64,000 bases of DNA from Nepenthes gracilis. Lineage: Eukaryota; Streptophyta; Magnoliopsida; Caryophyllales; Nepenthaceae. Numbering within the stretch: the stretch's first letter is position 1; each line of letters begins with the position of its first letter. The notes under the pieces are model-generated. The model ran no database searches and was not told the origin of the DNA. It worked only from the letters and a program-made list of their open reading frames with translations. The DNA is taken from contig BSYO01000019.1 in assembly GCA_033239525.1 (NCBI GenBank), positions 11,749,280-11,813,279 on the forward strand, written 5' to 3'. A program made the translations under genes and the position numbers. Shown piece by piece: positions 46,119 to 57,235 of the stretch.

Positions 46119-46806
46119 GGAATAAATTAAGCGCAACTGAAGATAATGACCAACTTTACTAATTAGTTAGAATCCAACTAGACCTGAACTAAATGAAGTA
46201 AGTGAACCACATCGTTGGCCGTCTGAGAAAAAGTACCAAAGTAAGCAGCTTAGACTACTTACTCCCACCTAACGTCTGAGAAGAAGTACCAGGTAGGTAG
46301 CTTACTCTCACTTACTCTACCTAACCCCTCCTCTATATAGACTCAGCTTCGATCGAGGAAGCAAGTATGAGCGACCGGCAAAAAGAACAGTAAGGAGTAG
46401 AAAAGGAGAGAAAGTTTCCAGTCTGTAAGGGTGGGCGAACGATTGTCAGGCAAGTGTACCCCCCTGCTTTTAAGTTCATGGTTTAGTGCATGTGTACACT
46501 CTATTTTTAACCTTAGAATATTGCAAGTGTACTTCGGACGATCATTATTTTAAGTTCGTTGCAAGTGTGCTCAGTTTTAAAAGTTCATGCTTTGCAAATA
46601 TACTTTTGTCTCCAAAGTTTCAGCTTTAAAAACTGTCAGTTTTCCCTTCCGATTTAGGTTAAATGTATGCCGTCTTAATTACTGTTTGATAAGTTATATT
46701 CTGGTTCGAATGCATGCTTTCTGCCTTCTGCTAAACTCATGTTTAAACTGGAGTACATGAAAATAAAAAAGTAGACCGGCTTGTATGACACTTGCATTAC
46801 CCAAAT

Positions 46807-47385
46807 TTGAAACCGACCTTATAATATAATTTGAAATCGACTTAAGTAAATATTGAAACCGGCCTTGCACGTTAATTTGAAACCAGCCTGGCATATTAAT
46901 TTGAAATCGGCCTTGCATATTAATTTGAAACCGGCCAAGAATATTGAAATCGGCCTTGTATTTATAATTTTGAAACCGGCCAAGAATAATTGAAATCAAC
47001 TTTGTATTACAATTGAAACCGGCATTTACACGGTAATTTCGAAACCGGCCTTGTATTGTAATTTTGAAATCGACATTTGCACTGTATTTCGAAGCCGGCC
47101 TTGTATCGTATTTTGAAACCGGCATTTTCACGGTGATTTTGAAACCGGCCTTGTATAGTAATTTTGAAACCGGCATTTGCACTGTGATTTCGAAATTGGC
47201 CTTGTATCGTATTTTGAAACCGGCATTTACACTGTGATTTCAAAATCGGCCTTGTATCGTGATTTTGAAACCGGCAGTTGCATTATAATTTTTGAAACCG
47301 GCCTTATATTATAATTGAAATCGGCCTTATATTATGATCCGAAACCGGCATCTGTACTGAAACTTTGAAACCGGCTTGTGCTATG
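46807..47385 (+). repeat. GAAACCGGC tandem array in LTR F
   Basis: About 20 short units with core TTTGAAACCGGC, often alternating CCGGCCTTGTAT and CCGGCATTTGCAC types, giving a dimeric period near 50-54 bp. It lies downstream of the TATA box, so it would be in the element transcript. Confidence 0.9.
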
Positions 47386-47515
47386 GCCGTCCGGAATGAA
47401 CAAAGAAAATGTGAACTGGCTTTATGATAAGACAAATAAGTTCGGACCTTAGCATTAGGAGACAAGGTTCTCCGGTATGCCTTAGGACCTTAAGGTGATA
47501 ATCGAGGATAGCCAA

Positions 47516-47620
47516 AGTGAGAGCCATCCTTGGGGCTTTGTACAAGGAGGTAGTGATAGCCGTCCTCGGGGCTTTGTACAAGGGGGAAGTGAGAGCCGTC
47601 CTCGGGATTTTGTATAAAGA
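47516..47620 (+). repeat. 36-bp tandem repeat in LTR F, three copies
   Basis: AGTGAGAGCCGTCCTCGGGG units begin at 47516, 47552 and 47588, exactly 36 bp apart. Confidence 0.9.
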
Positions 47621-48336
47621 GGTATTGCCGTGATTGTGAGGAGATATGCACAATTTATCCTCGATTAAAGCGTTCTTCCGTTAAGCAATAAATAAAAGAA
47701 GCTAAATTGTGACCCGCCTTAATATTATCTGCTCCGACTTTCTGATTAACTTTTGTAAAGTCCGGCCAAATACTACCATATGATATATATATATGATGCA
47801 TGATTTTCTATATTTACCGTTCTAAGTGTTCTGCATGATTCTGGCCAAATGATATTTCACGTATATGTATCTCAGAATCGCTGACAAGACGAACGTTTTA
47901 TGAAAAATCTGCATGTACCTTGTTGAGCTCCGGCTCACTGTTTTCTATTTTTCCCCCCTCAGAAATTTAAAACTCATGCCTGACGAGACGGAGTGACTAG
48001 AGCCTATCTGGAGGGTTTGTAAGGATTCAGAAACACCTTTTGGACGATCGCCACGAAGAAACAATTAATGTAATGATTTGTTAGAATTGATAAACTTTTG
48101 TAATTAGACGTTCATGGCTATATGTATTCGGAGATGAATTTTTATGGGAATGAATGTAAATGCTTCCGTTGGATAATAGATTGACTTCCGCTTTGTGTAT
48201 GAGTCCTAGAAGGCATCTGTGATCCTGTGATTTGGAAGGCACGATCGGCTCGGACTTAGCCACCGAAACTTGGTGTCAGTTTCGGGAGATCGATGGCGGA
48301 TTGCAAAAAAAAAAAAAATAATCCGTTCCGTTACAA

Positions 48337-48347
48337 TTGGTATCAGA
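48337..48347 (+). other. Primer-binding site of the Del/Tekay-like element
   Basis: TGGTATCAGAG, 2 bp after the end of LTR F, fits initiator tRNA-Met. Confidence 0.9.
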
Positions 48348-48555
48348 GAGATGAGATGCCTTGGAATTGATCGATCCAGATGCGGAAGTATAGGTTTGAA
48401 TCTTCGTACTGAATCTCTGAAAGAAGTAGGCCAAGGATAACTTAGGCAATTAGAGTCCTTAGAAAACTTGGCTTCTAGACTAAGTGCAATTTTATTGGGA
48501 TTGAAGAGTACCCCATTTTCTGAGATCATAATATTGTGCCTGTTTTGATTTTAGG
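48348..48555 (+). other. Leader between primer-binding site and gag
   Basis: About 200 bp untranslated leader; no ORF. The packaging signal is expected here in such elements but no motif can be pointed to. Confidence 0.5.
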
Positions 48556-49520
48556 ATGGCTAGTGGAAGAGGAAGAAGAAATGGCCGTAATACACCTTAT
48601 GACCGGAAGGCCGCTTACATAGACTTATTGGAAAGAATGACCACCGTGGTAGAATCCGTCGAACATAGACACATGGCTCCAGTTCCTGCGACTGAGCCAG
48701 CTTTGGCCATCCTAGCTCCAACCACGTATGATCGATTTACGGCGGAGGGGGCGTCGGGATTTTTGAAAAAATCCGATCCGGCTGAAGTTGATAGATGGCT
48801 GAAGAGGATGAAGAAAATATTTGTAGTGATTGGGTGTACGGACCAGGAGAATGTCACCTTCGCCGTGTATAAATTGGAGGGCGAAGCAGACATCTGGTGG
48901 GACATGAGGAAGAGGGCACTAGGAATACCCGACGAGTTGATCACATGGGGTATGTTTGAGAAAGCTTTTCTAGAGAAATACTTTTCATCCAGTCTCCGAG
49001 ACCAAAAGGAAATGGAGTTTATGAGATTAAGGCAAGGAAGCATGACGGTGACGGAGTATGATGCTAAATTCACCGAGCTGTCCCGATTCTCACCTTTTTA
49101 TGTGGAAGATGAATTAAGAAAGGCGAATAAATTCTAGCAAGGACTGCGGGATGATATTTAGAAGCAACTAACCACATTAAAGCTTGAGACATATGCCGAT
49201 ATACTGGACAGGGTGGTCCTTTACGAATAAGAGGTGGAAATAGAGAAATTCTACGCGAAGAGGGCAGCTAGCCGGGCAGGTGTTAGTGGCGGATCTGTTG
49301 GGGGATCTTTTGGGTCATCCAAAAAGGCAAGGACGACTGAGAAGGGAAAGAGTGTTGCGCCGGCTCAGTCAATGGCTGATTCTAAGGCTTCGATTACACA
49401 TTGCTCAACCTGTGGAAAGGTGCATCCGGGGCAGGCGTGCCGCCGAGCAACGGGAGCTTGTTTTAAATGCGGGCAGTACGGCCACATGATTAAGGATTGC
49501 CCGAAACTGGACGAGAGAAA
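48556..49520 (+). pseudogene. gag of the Del/Tekay-like element
   Basis: ATG at 48556 begins MASGRGRRNGRNTPYDRK. The retrotransposon gag domain is at residues 75-190 (EVDRWLKRMKKIF, EGEADIWWDMRKR, WGMFEKAFLEKYFSSSLRD, LRQGSMTVTEYDAKF). The frame stops at 49135, and further stops lie at 49162 and 49228. The same frame then carries the CCHC zinc knuckle CFKCGQYGHMIKDCP at 49462-49503. Gag forms the particle and the knuckle binds RNA. WW followed by the SMTVTEY block is typical of Ty3/gypsy chromovirus gag. Only point stops break it. Confidence 0.9.
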
Positions 49521-50250
49521 GTCCGCTGTCCCGGCTAAGGCCTTTGTAGTGGCTATTCAGGAGCCAGAGGTATCGCCAAATGTCGTGGAAGGTACTCTTC
49601 CTGTTTGTGGCGTTTCTGCATCTATCTTGTTTGACTCCGGGTCTACCCACTCTTTTGTTTCTCCACGGTTTGCATGTCATATTGTTACTGCTCCTTTCAC
49701 ATTGAATTATGAATTATCAGTATGTACCCCTACTGGATTCCCCGTAGTCACTGATGTTATATATCCTGGATGCGTGGTAGAAGTAGACAGGAGATGTTTG
49801 GTTGTGGATTTAGTGTTACTAAACATGGGATGTTTCGACGTGATCCTAGGGATGGATTTGCTGGCTGAGAACCATGCTACCATTGATTGTCTTAGGAAGA
49901 AGGTTTATTTTAGTATTTCTGGGAAGAAAACCATTTTCTTCCAAGGCATCAAGAAAAAGGAGATGCCTGTAATGATCTCAACGTTACATGTTAAACATCT
50001 AATAAAAAACGGATGTAAAGTTTACTTGGCTTATGCCTGCACCACTGGGAGTCATGAGGTGCCGGCGAAGGACATCCAAGTCGTTCGCGATTTTGAGGAT
50101 ATATTTCCTGAGAAATTGCCTGGATTGCCCCTGCATCGGGAGATTGGGTTTGAGATTTCTATCGTTCCTGGTGTCGGCCCAGTTTCTAAGGCCCCCTACA
50201 GAATGGCTCCGGCTGAGTTGAAGGAATTAAGGTTGCAATTGTAGGAGCTG
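49521..50250 (+). pseudogene. Protease of the Del/Tekay-like element
   Basis: Continuous with the gag frame. Catalytic block ILFDSGSTHSFVS at 49624-49660 with the Asp-Ser-Gly triad intact, then VILGMDLLAENHATIDC near 49840-49890 as the flap and C-terminal Gly block. The linker to RT reads FEDIFPEKLPGLP and YRMAPAELKELR. The first stop is at 50242 (TAG after ..LRLQL), where homologs continue. Confidence 0.9.
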
Positions 50251-50990
50251 TTGGACAAAGGCTTTATTAGGCCAAGTGTGTCTCCTTGGAGAACACCAAT
50301 TTTGTTTGTGAGAAAGAAAGATTGGTCATTGCGGCTATGTATTGATTATCGAGAGTTAAACAAAGTTACGATCAAGAACAAATATCATTTGTCGTGTATT
50401 GATGATTTGTTTGATCAATTGCAAGGATCCTGAGTGTTCTCGAAAATCGATTTGAGGTCTGGTTATCATCAATTGAGGATTAAGCCAAAAGATGTGGCCA
50501 AAACCGCATTCCGAACTAGATACGGCCACTACGAGTTCCTTGTTATGTCCTTTGGACTTGCAAACGCTTCTGCTGCTTTTATGGACCTAATGAATAGAGT
50601 ATTCAGGCAGTATCTGGATAAATTTGTGGTGTTTTTTATCGATGATATCCTAATCTATTCTAAGGACTATGAGAAGTACGAAACCCATTTGAGGATAGTA
50701 CTCCAAGTGCTACGTGAGAAGTTATATGCTAAGTTGGGGAAATGTGAGTTCTGGCTAGAAAAAGTGATGTTCTTAGGTTATGTGATTTCTGGTGGTGGTA
50801 TCTCTGTGGATCCAAAGAAAGTAGAAGCTGTTACTAACTGGAGTAAGCCAACTTCTGTAACAGAGACTAGAAGCTTTCTAGGCATGGCAGGTTACTACCG
50901 GCGGTTTGTGAAAAACTTTTCGCAAATCGCTATGCCCCTAACTCGATTGTTGAAAAAGGAAGTCAATTTTGAATGAACTGAGGAGTGTGA
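50251..50990 (+). pseudogene. Reverse transcriptase of the Del/Tekay-like element
   Basis: Blocks in order: [70 protein letters not shown], the catalytic FIDDILIYS at 50638-50664 with both Asp present, and [15 protein letters not shown]. Stops at 50431 and 50974 fall in frame. Otherwise no frameshift is seen from 50251 to 51440, so the copy is quite young. Confidence 0.95.
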
Positions 50991-51525
50991 TCAGAGTTTT
51001 TAGGAGCTGAAGGATTGCCTGACTACTGCTCCAGTATTGGTGATTCCGGGAGGATCAGGAGGATATGATGTGTATTGTGACGCCTCCAAAGCGGGCTTGG
51101 GATGTGTACTAATGCAGCACGGTAGAGTTTTGGCTTATGGATCTAGGCAACTGAAAGTGCATGAGAAGAATTATCCTATTCATGACCTCGAGCTTGCTAC
51201 TGTTGTCTTTGCTTTGAAAATTTGGAGACATTATTTGTATGGTGAAAGGTTCCTTATGTATTCGGATCACAAAAGTTTGAAGTATCTGTTCTCACAAAAG
51301 GAACTTAACATGAGACAAAGGAGATGACTTGATTTCTTGAAAGATTATGACTGTGAAATACAGTATAAGCCAGGAAAGGCCAACGTAGTTGCAGACGCAT
51401 TGAGTCGCCGATTGGGTTATGTGGCACACTTGCAGGTCAAGTAGATGGAAATATTGGATTACTTGAAGCAATGTGATATCTAACGTTATGCTAAAGGTAA
51501 TAGAATGCTCATGTCGTATTTTCAG
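50991..51525 (+). pseudogene. RNase H of the Del/Tekay-like element, cut by an inversion
   Basis: [18 protein letters not shown] at 51064-51117, [20 protein letters not shown] and [17 protein letters not shown] at 51258-51306 carry the acidic residues of RNase [15 protein letters not shown] block ends it near 51409. In-frame stops at 51001, 51325, 51442 and 51481. Pol similarity on the + strand ends with RMLMSYFQ at 51523-51525; the next part of pol is found inverted. Confidence 0.9.
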
Positions 51526-51762
51526 ATCTTGATACATTTTACTCGTCCTCAGGTGGATCGTATACCGGACCGGTGAGCTTCCTTCAAAATCTTCTTCTTC
51601 AACCCTCTATTGTCCGGTACACATAATGGGTCTCTAAACCTCAACACACCATCAGTCCGGACGTCAAAATCAGCTCGGGACTCCTTACTCAGATCACTAA
51701 CAATATCCATAAGGAACGGATCATTCACCTGCTTCTCTTTAATTTCACTAACGTTGGATTTT
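51523..51762 (-). pseudogene. Inverted segment of pol (RNase H-integrase linker)
   Basis: On the minus strand from 51760 the frame reads PTLVSEIKEKQVNDPFLMDI, then SKESRADFDVRTDGVLRFRD, LCVPDNRGLKKKILKEAHRS and finally KMYQDL at 51535-51523. This is exactly the pol stretch expected after the + strand SYFQ, ending just before the integrase zinc-binding region. It is therefore an in-place inversion of about 240 bp rather than an unrelated antisense element. The left junction is at a palindromic AGATCT (51524-51529). Confidence 0.8.
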
Positions 51763-51765
51763 TAT

Positions 51766-52137
51766 AGATTTAAAAAGAGACTAGAAAGTGTCTAGGTGGT
51801 TGCGAATTTATAGATTTAAAAAGGGTATCATATATTCACATCTTCGGCGTTAGTCAGTTAGAGGATCTAGTGCATCCTTGTGTCAATCTATAAGTTAACT
51901 CTTTCCAAATATTGCATTTTTAGTTGGTGACTCAAAGTTCAAAAGGTTTTTCTTTCTGAACAAGTTGCTTGGGAGTTTTTATTGTCGCTAAAACATTATA
52001 TTCTCTCTATTTTCGAATTTTTCTATATTATATGTATGAAAATGATGATACTTTTTATTTAAGTATTTATATTTCTGTGAAGAAACACGTATTTACTCTC
52101 CTTTTGGTGTTCATGGGTCTAAATACTGTTTTCTTAA
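51766..52137 (+). repeat. 5' LTR (truncated) of a Sirevirus-like copia element
   Basis: Aligns by eye with 61380-61790 (shared AGAGACTAGAA, TTATAAGTTRA, TTTTTCTTT, CTCTCTA and CCTTTTRGGT-TTCATG blocks). Its left part is missing; it abuts the inverted pol fragment. Followed by a primer-binding site. Confidence 0.65.
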
Positions 52138-52138
52138 A

Positions 52139-52150
52139 TGGTATCAAAGA
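52139..52150 (+). other. Primer-binding site of the copia element
   Basis: TGGTATCAAAGA resembles the initiator tRNA-Met-type TGGTATCAGAG with one change. Confidence 0.6.
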
Positions 52151-52266
52151 TCTACCTCAATCCTAGACATACTTTAGTCTAAATGGCGTAAATCTGTTCC
52201 TCTTTACTTTGATGAGAATAATTGTCTATTGGAAAGTTCATGTAAGGGTATTTCTAAAATCCCTAG

Positions 52267-53880
52267 ATGAATGTATTTGGCTCAATGTACAAAAATAATG
52301 GACTGCACCCACTTCCATTGATAGTGATGTTGCTAGAATTAGAGACTCTTTTACTTGGTTTCAAGATGAGAATTCAACAAAACCGACATATTAGTGCTGT
52401 AAATGCTTTGTTTGCAACAATTTTTCCCAACGGATTTAAACATGTTTTCATGTATGAAAATGCTAAGAAAATTTGTGAAATTTTTGAAACCACACGTGAA
52501 AACATCAAAATTATTAAAATGTTTAAGGTTGCAAATGTTAACGTCACAATTTAAGGAAATTAAAATGAAGGAAGATGAGTGCTCTGATGTATTTTATGCT
52601 AAGCTTAACGAGATTGTCAACTCTTCTTTTAATCTTGGCAAGAAAATTTTTGAATTGAAAGCTACTAGAAAAATGTTAAATCTCTATCTTAAAGGTTGAG
52701 ACCTAAGGTGATAACAATAGATGAAATCAAGGATTTAGATATTGAAAAAATTGAAAATTGGCAGGATCACTGCAAACTTATAAAATTATAGAAAGAAGTC
52801 CATTGCTTTTAAGATTTTAAAAGATAAATCTGAAGACGAATCTGTTTAGGAATCATTAGATGATGAACAAGTTGCTTTATTTGCTAAGAGTTTAAGAAAT
52901 TTTTTAGAAGTAACAAAAAATCAAATGAATTGGACAATGGGACTTCTAATAATCATAAAATTGGAAAATTAGAAACTAAAGAGCCTAAGGCTTCAAATTC
53001 AAAATAGACACAAAAATGTTTTGTATTTTGAATGTCATTGACTTTAATCATATTAGACCAGAATATCCAAATTATTTGAGGTCCAAAATAAAAGAGTTAA
53101 GATCACCTTCTTGGATAATAAAGGAATGAGGATTAACAAAATTCAGATAATAATCAAGTTAATTATATGGCTTTTACATTCTTAATTACGAGTAATGAGA
53201 TCTCCACTGAAGGAACTGATGGCAAGGGTAACATTGATAATGATGATTTAGAAGAAGCATACAAACATCTATTTATAGAGGGTCTAAAATTGAAAAAAGA
53301 AAAACAAGGTGTATTTCAAAAGAGTGAAGGTGTTAGAAAATGATAAGGAGATTCTAGACAGTCAACTTGATTAACCTTCTCAAAGATTTTTGAAAATCAA
53401 TGAAGAGGCTTAGGACATAAAGGTGAAATCTTTAAATAGAGAGCTGAGAAAATATTATTCTCAACTTCATAACTTTACCAATAGCGCACACAAATTATTT
53501 CATATACTAAGGTAAAGTTTCCGAGAATAATAAATTTTTGGGGCTTAAGAAAAATTCCTCTAAGACTAACGCTTCTGCCAAAACAATTATTGTCCCAGCA
53601 TCTTCAATTTCTAAGAAAAATTTGGATGAAATGTTGGAAAACATGATTCCAAAAAATTGTCACATTCTAACATTCTCAAGATACAAAAAGTATCGATCAT
53701 GAATTACTCTTTACTTTACTCACAAAAGCCTCGAGCTTGATACACCCCAAATAGCTATCAACATATTATGTCTAGATAAGCATCTCAATCTAGAGATTTA
53801 TTTCATATACCTTGGTTTATTTCTACTTGTCACTCTTGTGGCCATGTGCCCATATCTGGCTTCAATGCAATAGATCCATT
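52267..53880 (+). pseudogene. gag of the Sirevirus-like copia element
   Basis: Frames at 52267-52554 and 52403-52699 carry NALFATIFPNGFKHVFMYEN and then MLTSQFKEIKMKEDECSDVF and LNEIVNSSFNLGKKI, the copia gag family called UBN2. Beyond 52700 a decayed coiled-coil-like region follows (EAYKHL near 53250, QLHNFTNSAHKLFH near 53455). A CHSCGH piece near 53830 is the start of the zinc knuckle. The long gag with coiled coil is typical of the Sirevirus/Maximus lineage. Frameshifts and stops throughout; no pol follows, as a hAT insertion and other sequence take its place. Confidence 0.75.
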
Positions 53881-54113
53881 CTTATGAATTTGCATTTTGA
53901 GTTTTATCAAATTCAATACCGTGAGTGTTAAGTTTATAAGTTAGAATTGTTGATATCAACTTGACCAATAAAACCAAGACTGAATGGTAGATTAGGTGAA
54001 GAAGAATAAGGGCTTGGCTGATAGAGCCAAGGGGTATTGTGCTGCCGCTTGAGTAGTATTTTCTTTTACATGCATATAGATTAGATTGCATTCTGCATAT
54101 ATATATATATATA
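53881..54113. other. Spacer left of the hAT element
   Basis: No recognised block; ends in (AT)n at 54096-54113 directly before the hAT target duplication. Confidence 0.4.
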
Positions 54114-54429
54114 TTAGCTCACTAAGAAGCATGGACACGACACCGACACACTATTTTTTATAAATTAAGGACACAACATTTTAGGAACACGTAAAGTAAA
54201 ATAATAGTTTATATTTTTTTAATTGATGAATATTTCTATTTCATGATAAATGTAAAATAAAAAAATAATAGAAAGAAAAAGAGTACGTATTCGTATAAGG
54301 ATAATAATATTGATATAACTTTTAAAAAGAACAAATATAAAAATCAATGACACTCATTTACACAAAGTATATCATTTTTAAAATTTCATGACTATATTTT
54401 CTTCATTGTCTTTATTTTTATCACCATCA

Positions 54430-56665
54430 TTGGTAAAAATAACACATTTTAACTCTGGCTCATCCAATGAGAGCTGTGCAATTTCTAACTCTCCAATGTC
54501 ATTGAGTTAATCAAATGCATCTTTACAAATATCCTACATCTTACTCTCCCATTGTGAATATTGTAAACTTCTCCTTGAAAGTAGGCAAAGATTGTTATGA
54601 ATAAAAATCAAATTTTCGGCACATTTTATAGTCATTTTATTTCTTTTCAATGAATGAACAAATGAGTAAGTACACTAATTTCTCTCACAATATGATGATA
54701 AAGATGATTGCACAAGTAGCTTTAAAGTTAAAGATTGAAGTAAAGGCATACTTGGACCATAAATAACCCACCAACTTTTTGGATCCATACTATAACCATC
54801 AATAATAGAATCAATATCTGAAATTGATTTGCTTTTGACAAAAATTAACAAATTCCATGTTGGCCTTAGCTCGATCTTCCAGATTAGGAAATTGCATGTT
54901 CATACACTTCATCCTTCATTGAGAAATTTTTAAATCTTTATATGGAGGAACTTTATTTGGCCATTCATTAAGCTATTGATCGCTATAGTGCCTCACAAAT
55001 TTAATAACGAAAAATAAATTGTTATATTTAAATATAATTTTATTTAATAAATGTATAACAAGATAATACAAAAGTAATAAATTATGATATTTTAATTACT
55101 TTGGATTTAGAGAATGAGCCATGCAATGAAGTGGGGTGTTATTCTTGCTCCATCAATCTATAAGAATGTTGTACTCCACATCATAAAACGTGGATAATTC
55201 TTCAATCCGCTTTTTTTAATGCTTATATATTACAATCTTCACTTTTTCAATCATAGTATTCTACATGTCATAAAGTAAGTGAAGATAAGGTTTATCCGTA
55301 TCACAAGCCTAGGCATATCATACATAAGAGCAGTAAATGAAAGTATATAATTAATCCCACCAAATGTCATTTAAGGGTAACTCTTTCACATGTTTAGCTT
55401 TCCCCACATCATCTTTTTTATACGTTTTCCATTCTTCACTTATAATTAAAGTTTGAAGTGCCTTCTTAATTGGGGCAAAATGAATAGTTGTCATCAAAAG
55501 TAATTTCAAATGAACAGAATCATTGAATGTAAACAATCACATGGAGTGATTCATAATAAAATTCTTGATAAACAAATAATTATCGAAAATTTGTATTATC
55601 TAAGAACACTCATCAAATATCACTTGATTGTTCTCCATATTCTTTACAGTACAAATATTTTGTAAGGTAAGATTAAGTGTATGAATTTCACATGGAGTTT
55701 AAAAAATGTGAGGATAAAGTTGATGAATTAATGTCTCGACCCCTGCACAATTCTTTACATTGTCATCTATCACTTAAACAATATTGTCGAGACTTACCTC
55801 CTCAATGACTTCCTTCATCAAATTAAAGATAAAATATTTATCCTTAATTTTTTTCGAACAATTAACAGCCTTAAGAAATATAAGATCACATTCTATAACG
55901 GTCATAAAGTTAATTAATAACCTTCTTTGAGAGTCACTTCACCCATCACTCACAATACTCACACATTTCTCCTTTCATGTTCTTTTAATAGGTTGTAATA
56001 ACATTTCAATATTAGTTTTCTCTTATTGAAGTAATATAGTTTTCAACATATTATATCCAGGTGACAAATAGCCCACAAGTGAGTTATTAGCTGCAAAGGT
56101 ATAAGAACTCACATAATATATATTCCTTGCTAAGTGAAATGGTAAGCCGGTAGAGTAAAACATTCTAACAATCTCAATATGTAATTGAAGGCGTGTCGTA
56201 TTGTTGAAAGCTTTCGAAATAAGATTAGAAAATGTACTTCTACTTGTATTTGTCTTTCTCTTTTTTAGATCACACACTCCTGGTATAAAACTACCCGTTG
56301 AAGATTGGGTTTGAAAAGGTCCTACATTGCCCGATGATACTTGGTTAGACAAAGAGACTTTTTTTGATGTATTATTTAACGCTCTTGCCTTTGCATCATT
56401 TTCTAATTTTTACATTTTTATTATCTCATTTGATGTCAATTTTTTGTAAGAACTAATTTTCAAATCGGATATTTTTAATAAATGAGCACGAACCCTTGTG
56501 TAGGAGCTTTTCTTCATTTGATGACAAAAATTGTATTGCGTAGATACATTTTCACCTCCTTCATTAAACTTATCATATCTTGTAATATACATCCACAAGG
56601 GTTTATCATTATCTTCTTTATTGTAAGATGAATGTGAACTAATGCTAACCTCAAAAGATGAGATA
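54430..56665 (-). pseudogene. hAT transposase (BED finger, DUF659, hAT dimerisation)
   Basis: From a TTTAATAG acceptor-like site near 56672 the minus frame reads through a BED-type finger region (WMYITRYDKFNEGGENV, NFCHQMKKSSYTRVRAHLL); one expected Cys before NFC reads Tyr. Next, 56352-56023 carries MFYSTGLPFHLARNIYYV and NNSLVGYLSPGYNMLKT, then near 55970-55740 VSIVSDG and FLKAVNC-like blocks of DUF659. 55536-55351 carries APIKKALQTLIISEEWKTY and KELPLNDIWWD. The hAT dimerisation part is near 54740-54600 (SMPLLQSLTLKLL, HSLKRNKMTIK). Transposase would cut and paste the element. Stops and frame changes in nearly every domain make it inactive. Confidence 0.9.
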
Positions 56666-56828
56666 TTGGCAACCTATTAAAATAACAAATAAATAATTAA
56701 TATAATATTTATTTAAAAAACTAAATATATATAACAGTATTATACTGTTATATTACTATGGTAATAGTAATATATAGTTATATTACTGTTACTGTATATG
56801 GTAACAATAATATATTGTTACTGTATAC

Positions 56829-56830
<2 letters not shown>

Positions 56831-56864
<34 letters not shown>
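56831..56864 (+). repeat. (AAT)n microsatellite in the hAT element
   Basis: About 11 AAT units, preceded by alternating TATA/GTTA-rich sequence at 56740-56830 that repeats TATTACTGTTA-like words. Confidence 0.9.
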
Positions 56865-56866
<2 letters not shown>

Positions 56867-57056
56867 CAAAAATGAAAGAGGGACAGGGAAACTCCGAAGA
56901 GAGACAGAGAGAAAGGAAGAAAGAAGAACAACGAAATTTAGGGTTCGAATATTATGCGAATAATATATTCAAATCTCATTGTGAGGTGAGAATAATGTAT
57001 TCGAAAGTAACAAAGTGAGAATATTATCGTCGTGTTTGACTTCTCTTGCTATACCC

Positions 57057-57235
57057 TATGATGGAGTCTGAGTAGTGAATACGGAAAACCCTAGGCTCTT
57101 CTATTCAACAGAATAGAGAATTCGGTTGATTTATAGGCGATGGAGTCTCTTCAATTCAACAGCCCAGCGATGGAATCTAAGAATCGAAACTCTAGGCTCT
57201 TCAATTCAACAGAGTAGAGGAAGATAACTCAGGGG
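57057..57235 (+). repeat. Two degenerate direct repeats in the hAT element
   Basis: GATGGAGTCT...AACCCTAGGCTCTTCTATTCAACAGA-like sequence occurs at about 57059-57120 and again at 57150-57222. It lies upstream of the transposase start in the minus direction. Confidence 0.6.

Larger units (their letters stand above)
45718..48334 (+). repeat. 5' LTR F of the Del/Tekay-like element
   Basis: Starts TGTGAGATTTCGAAATC and ends CCGTTACA, 2 bp before a primer-binding site. The TATA box TATATA is at 46334-46339. Upstream is a dense TTGACC array (45965-46118). Three tandem arrays lie inside (45794-45863, 46807-47385, 47516-47620). A TGAGC-TCCG-GCTCA inverted repeat is at 47934-47947, in the region equivalent to LTR G 30263-30277. 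Length about 2.6 kb, within the range known for Del/Tekay elements. Confidence 0.8.

Noticed and set aside
46694..47243. 162- and 78-codon antisense frames with repeated GRFQIN-like words
   Set aside because: Translation of the GAAACCGGC tandem array in LTR F.
53882..54091. 69-codon antisense frame left of the hAT
   Set aside because: No recognised motif, no conserved neighbours; treated as spacer.
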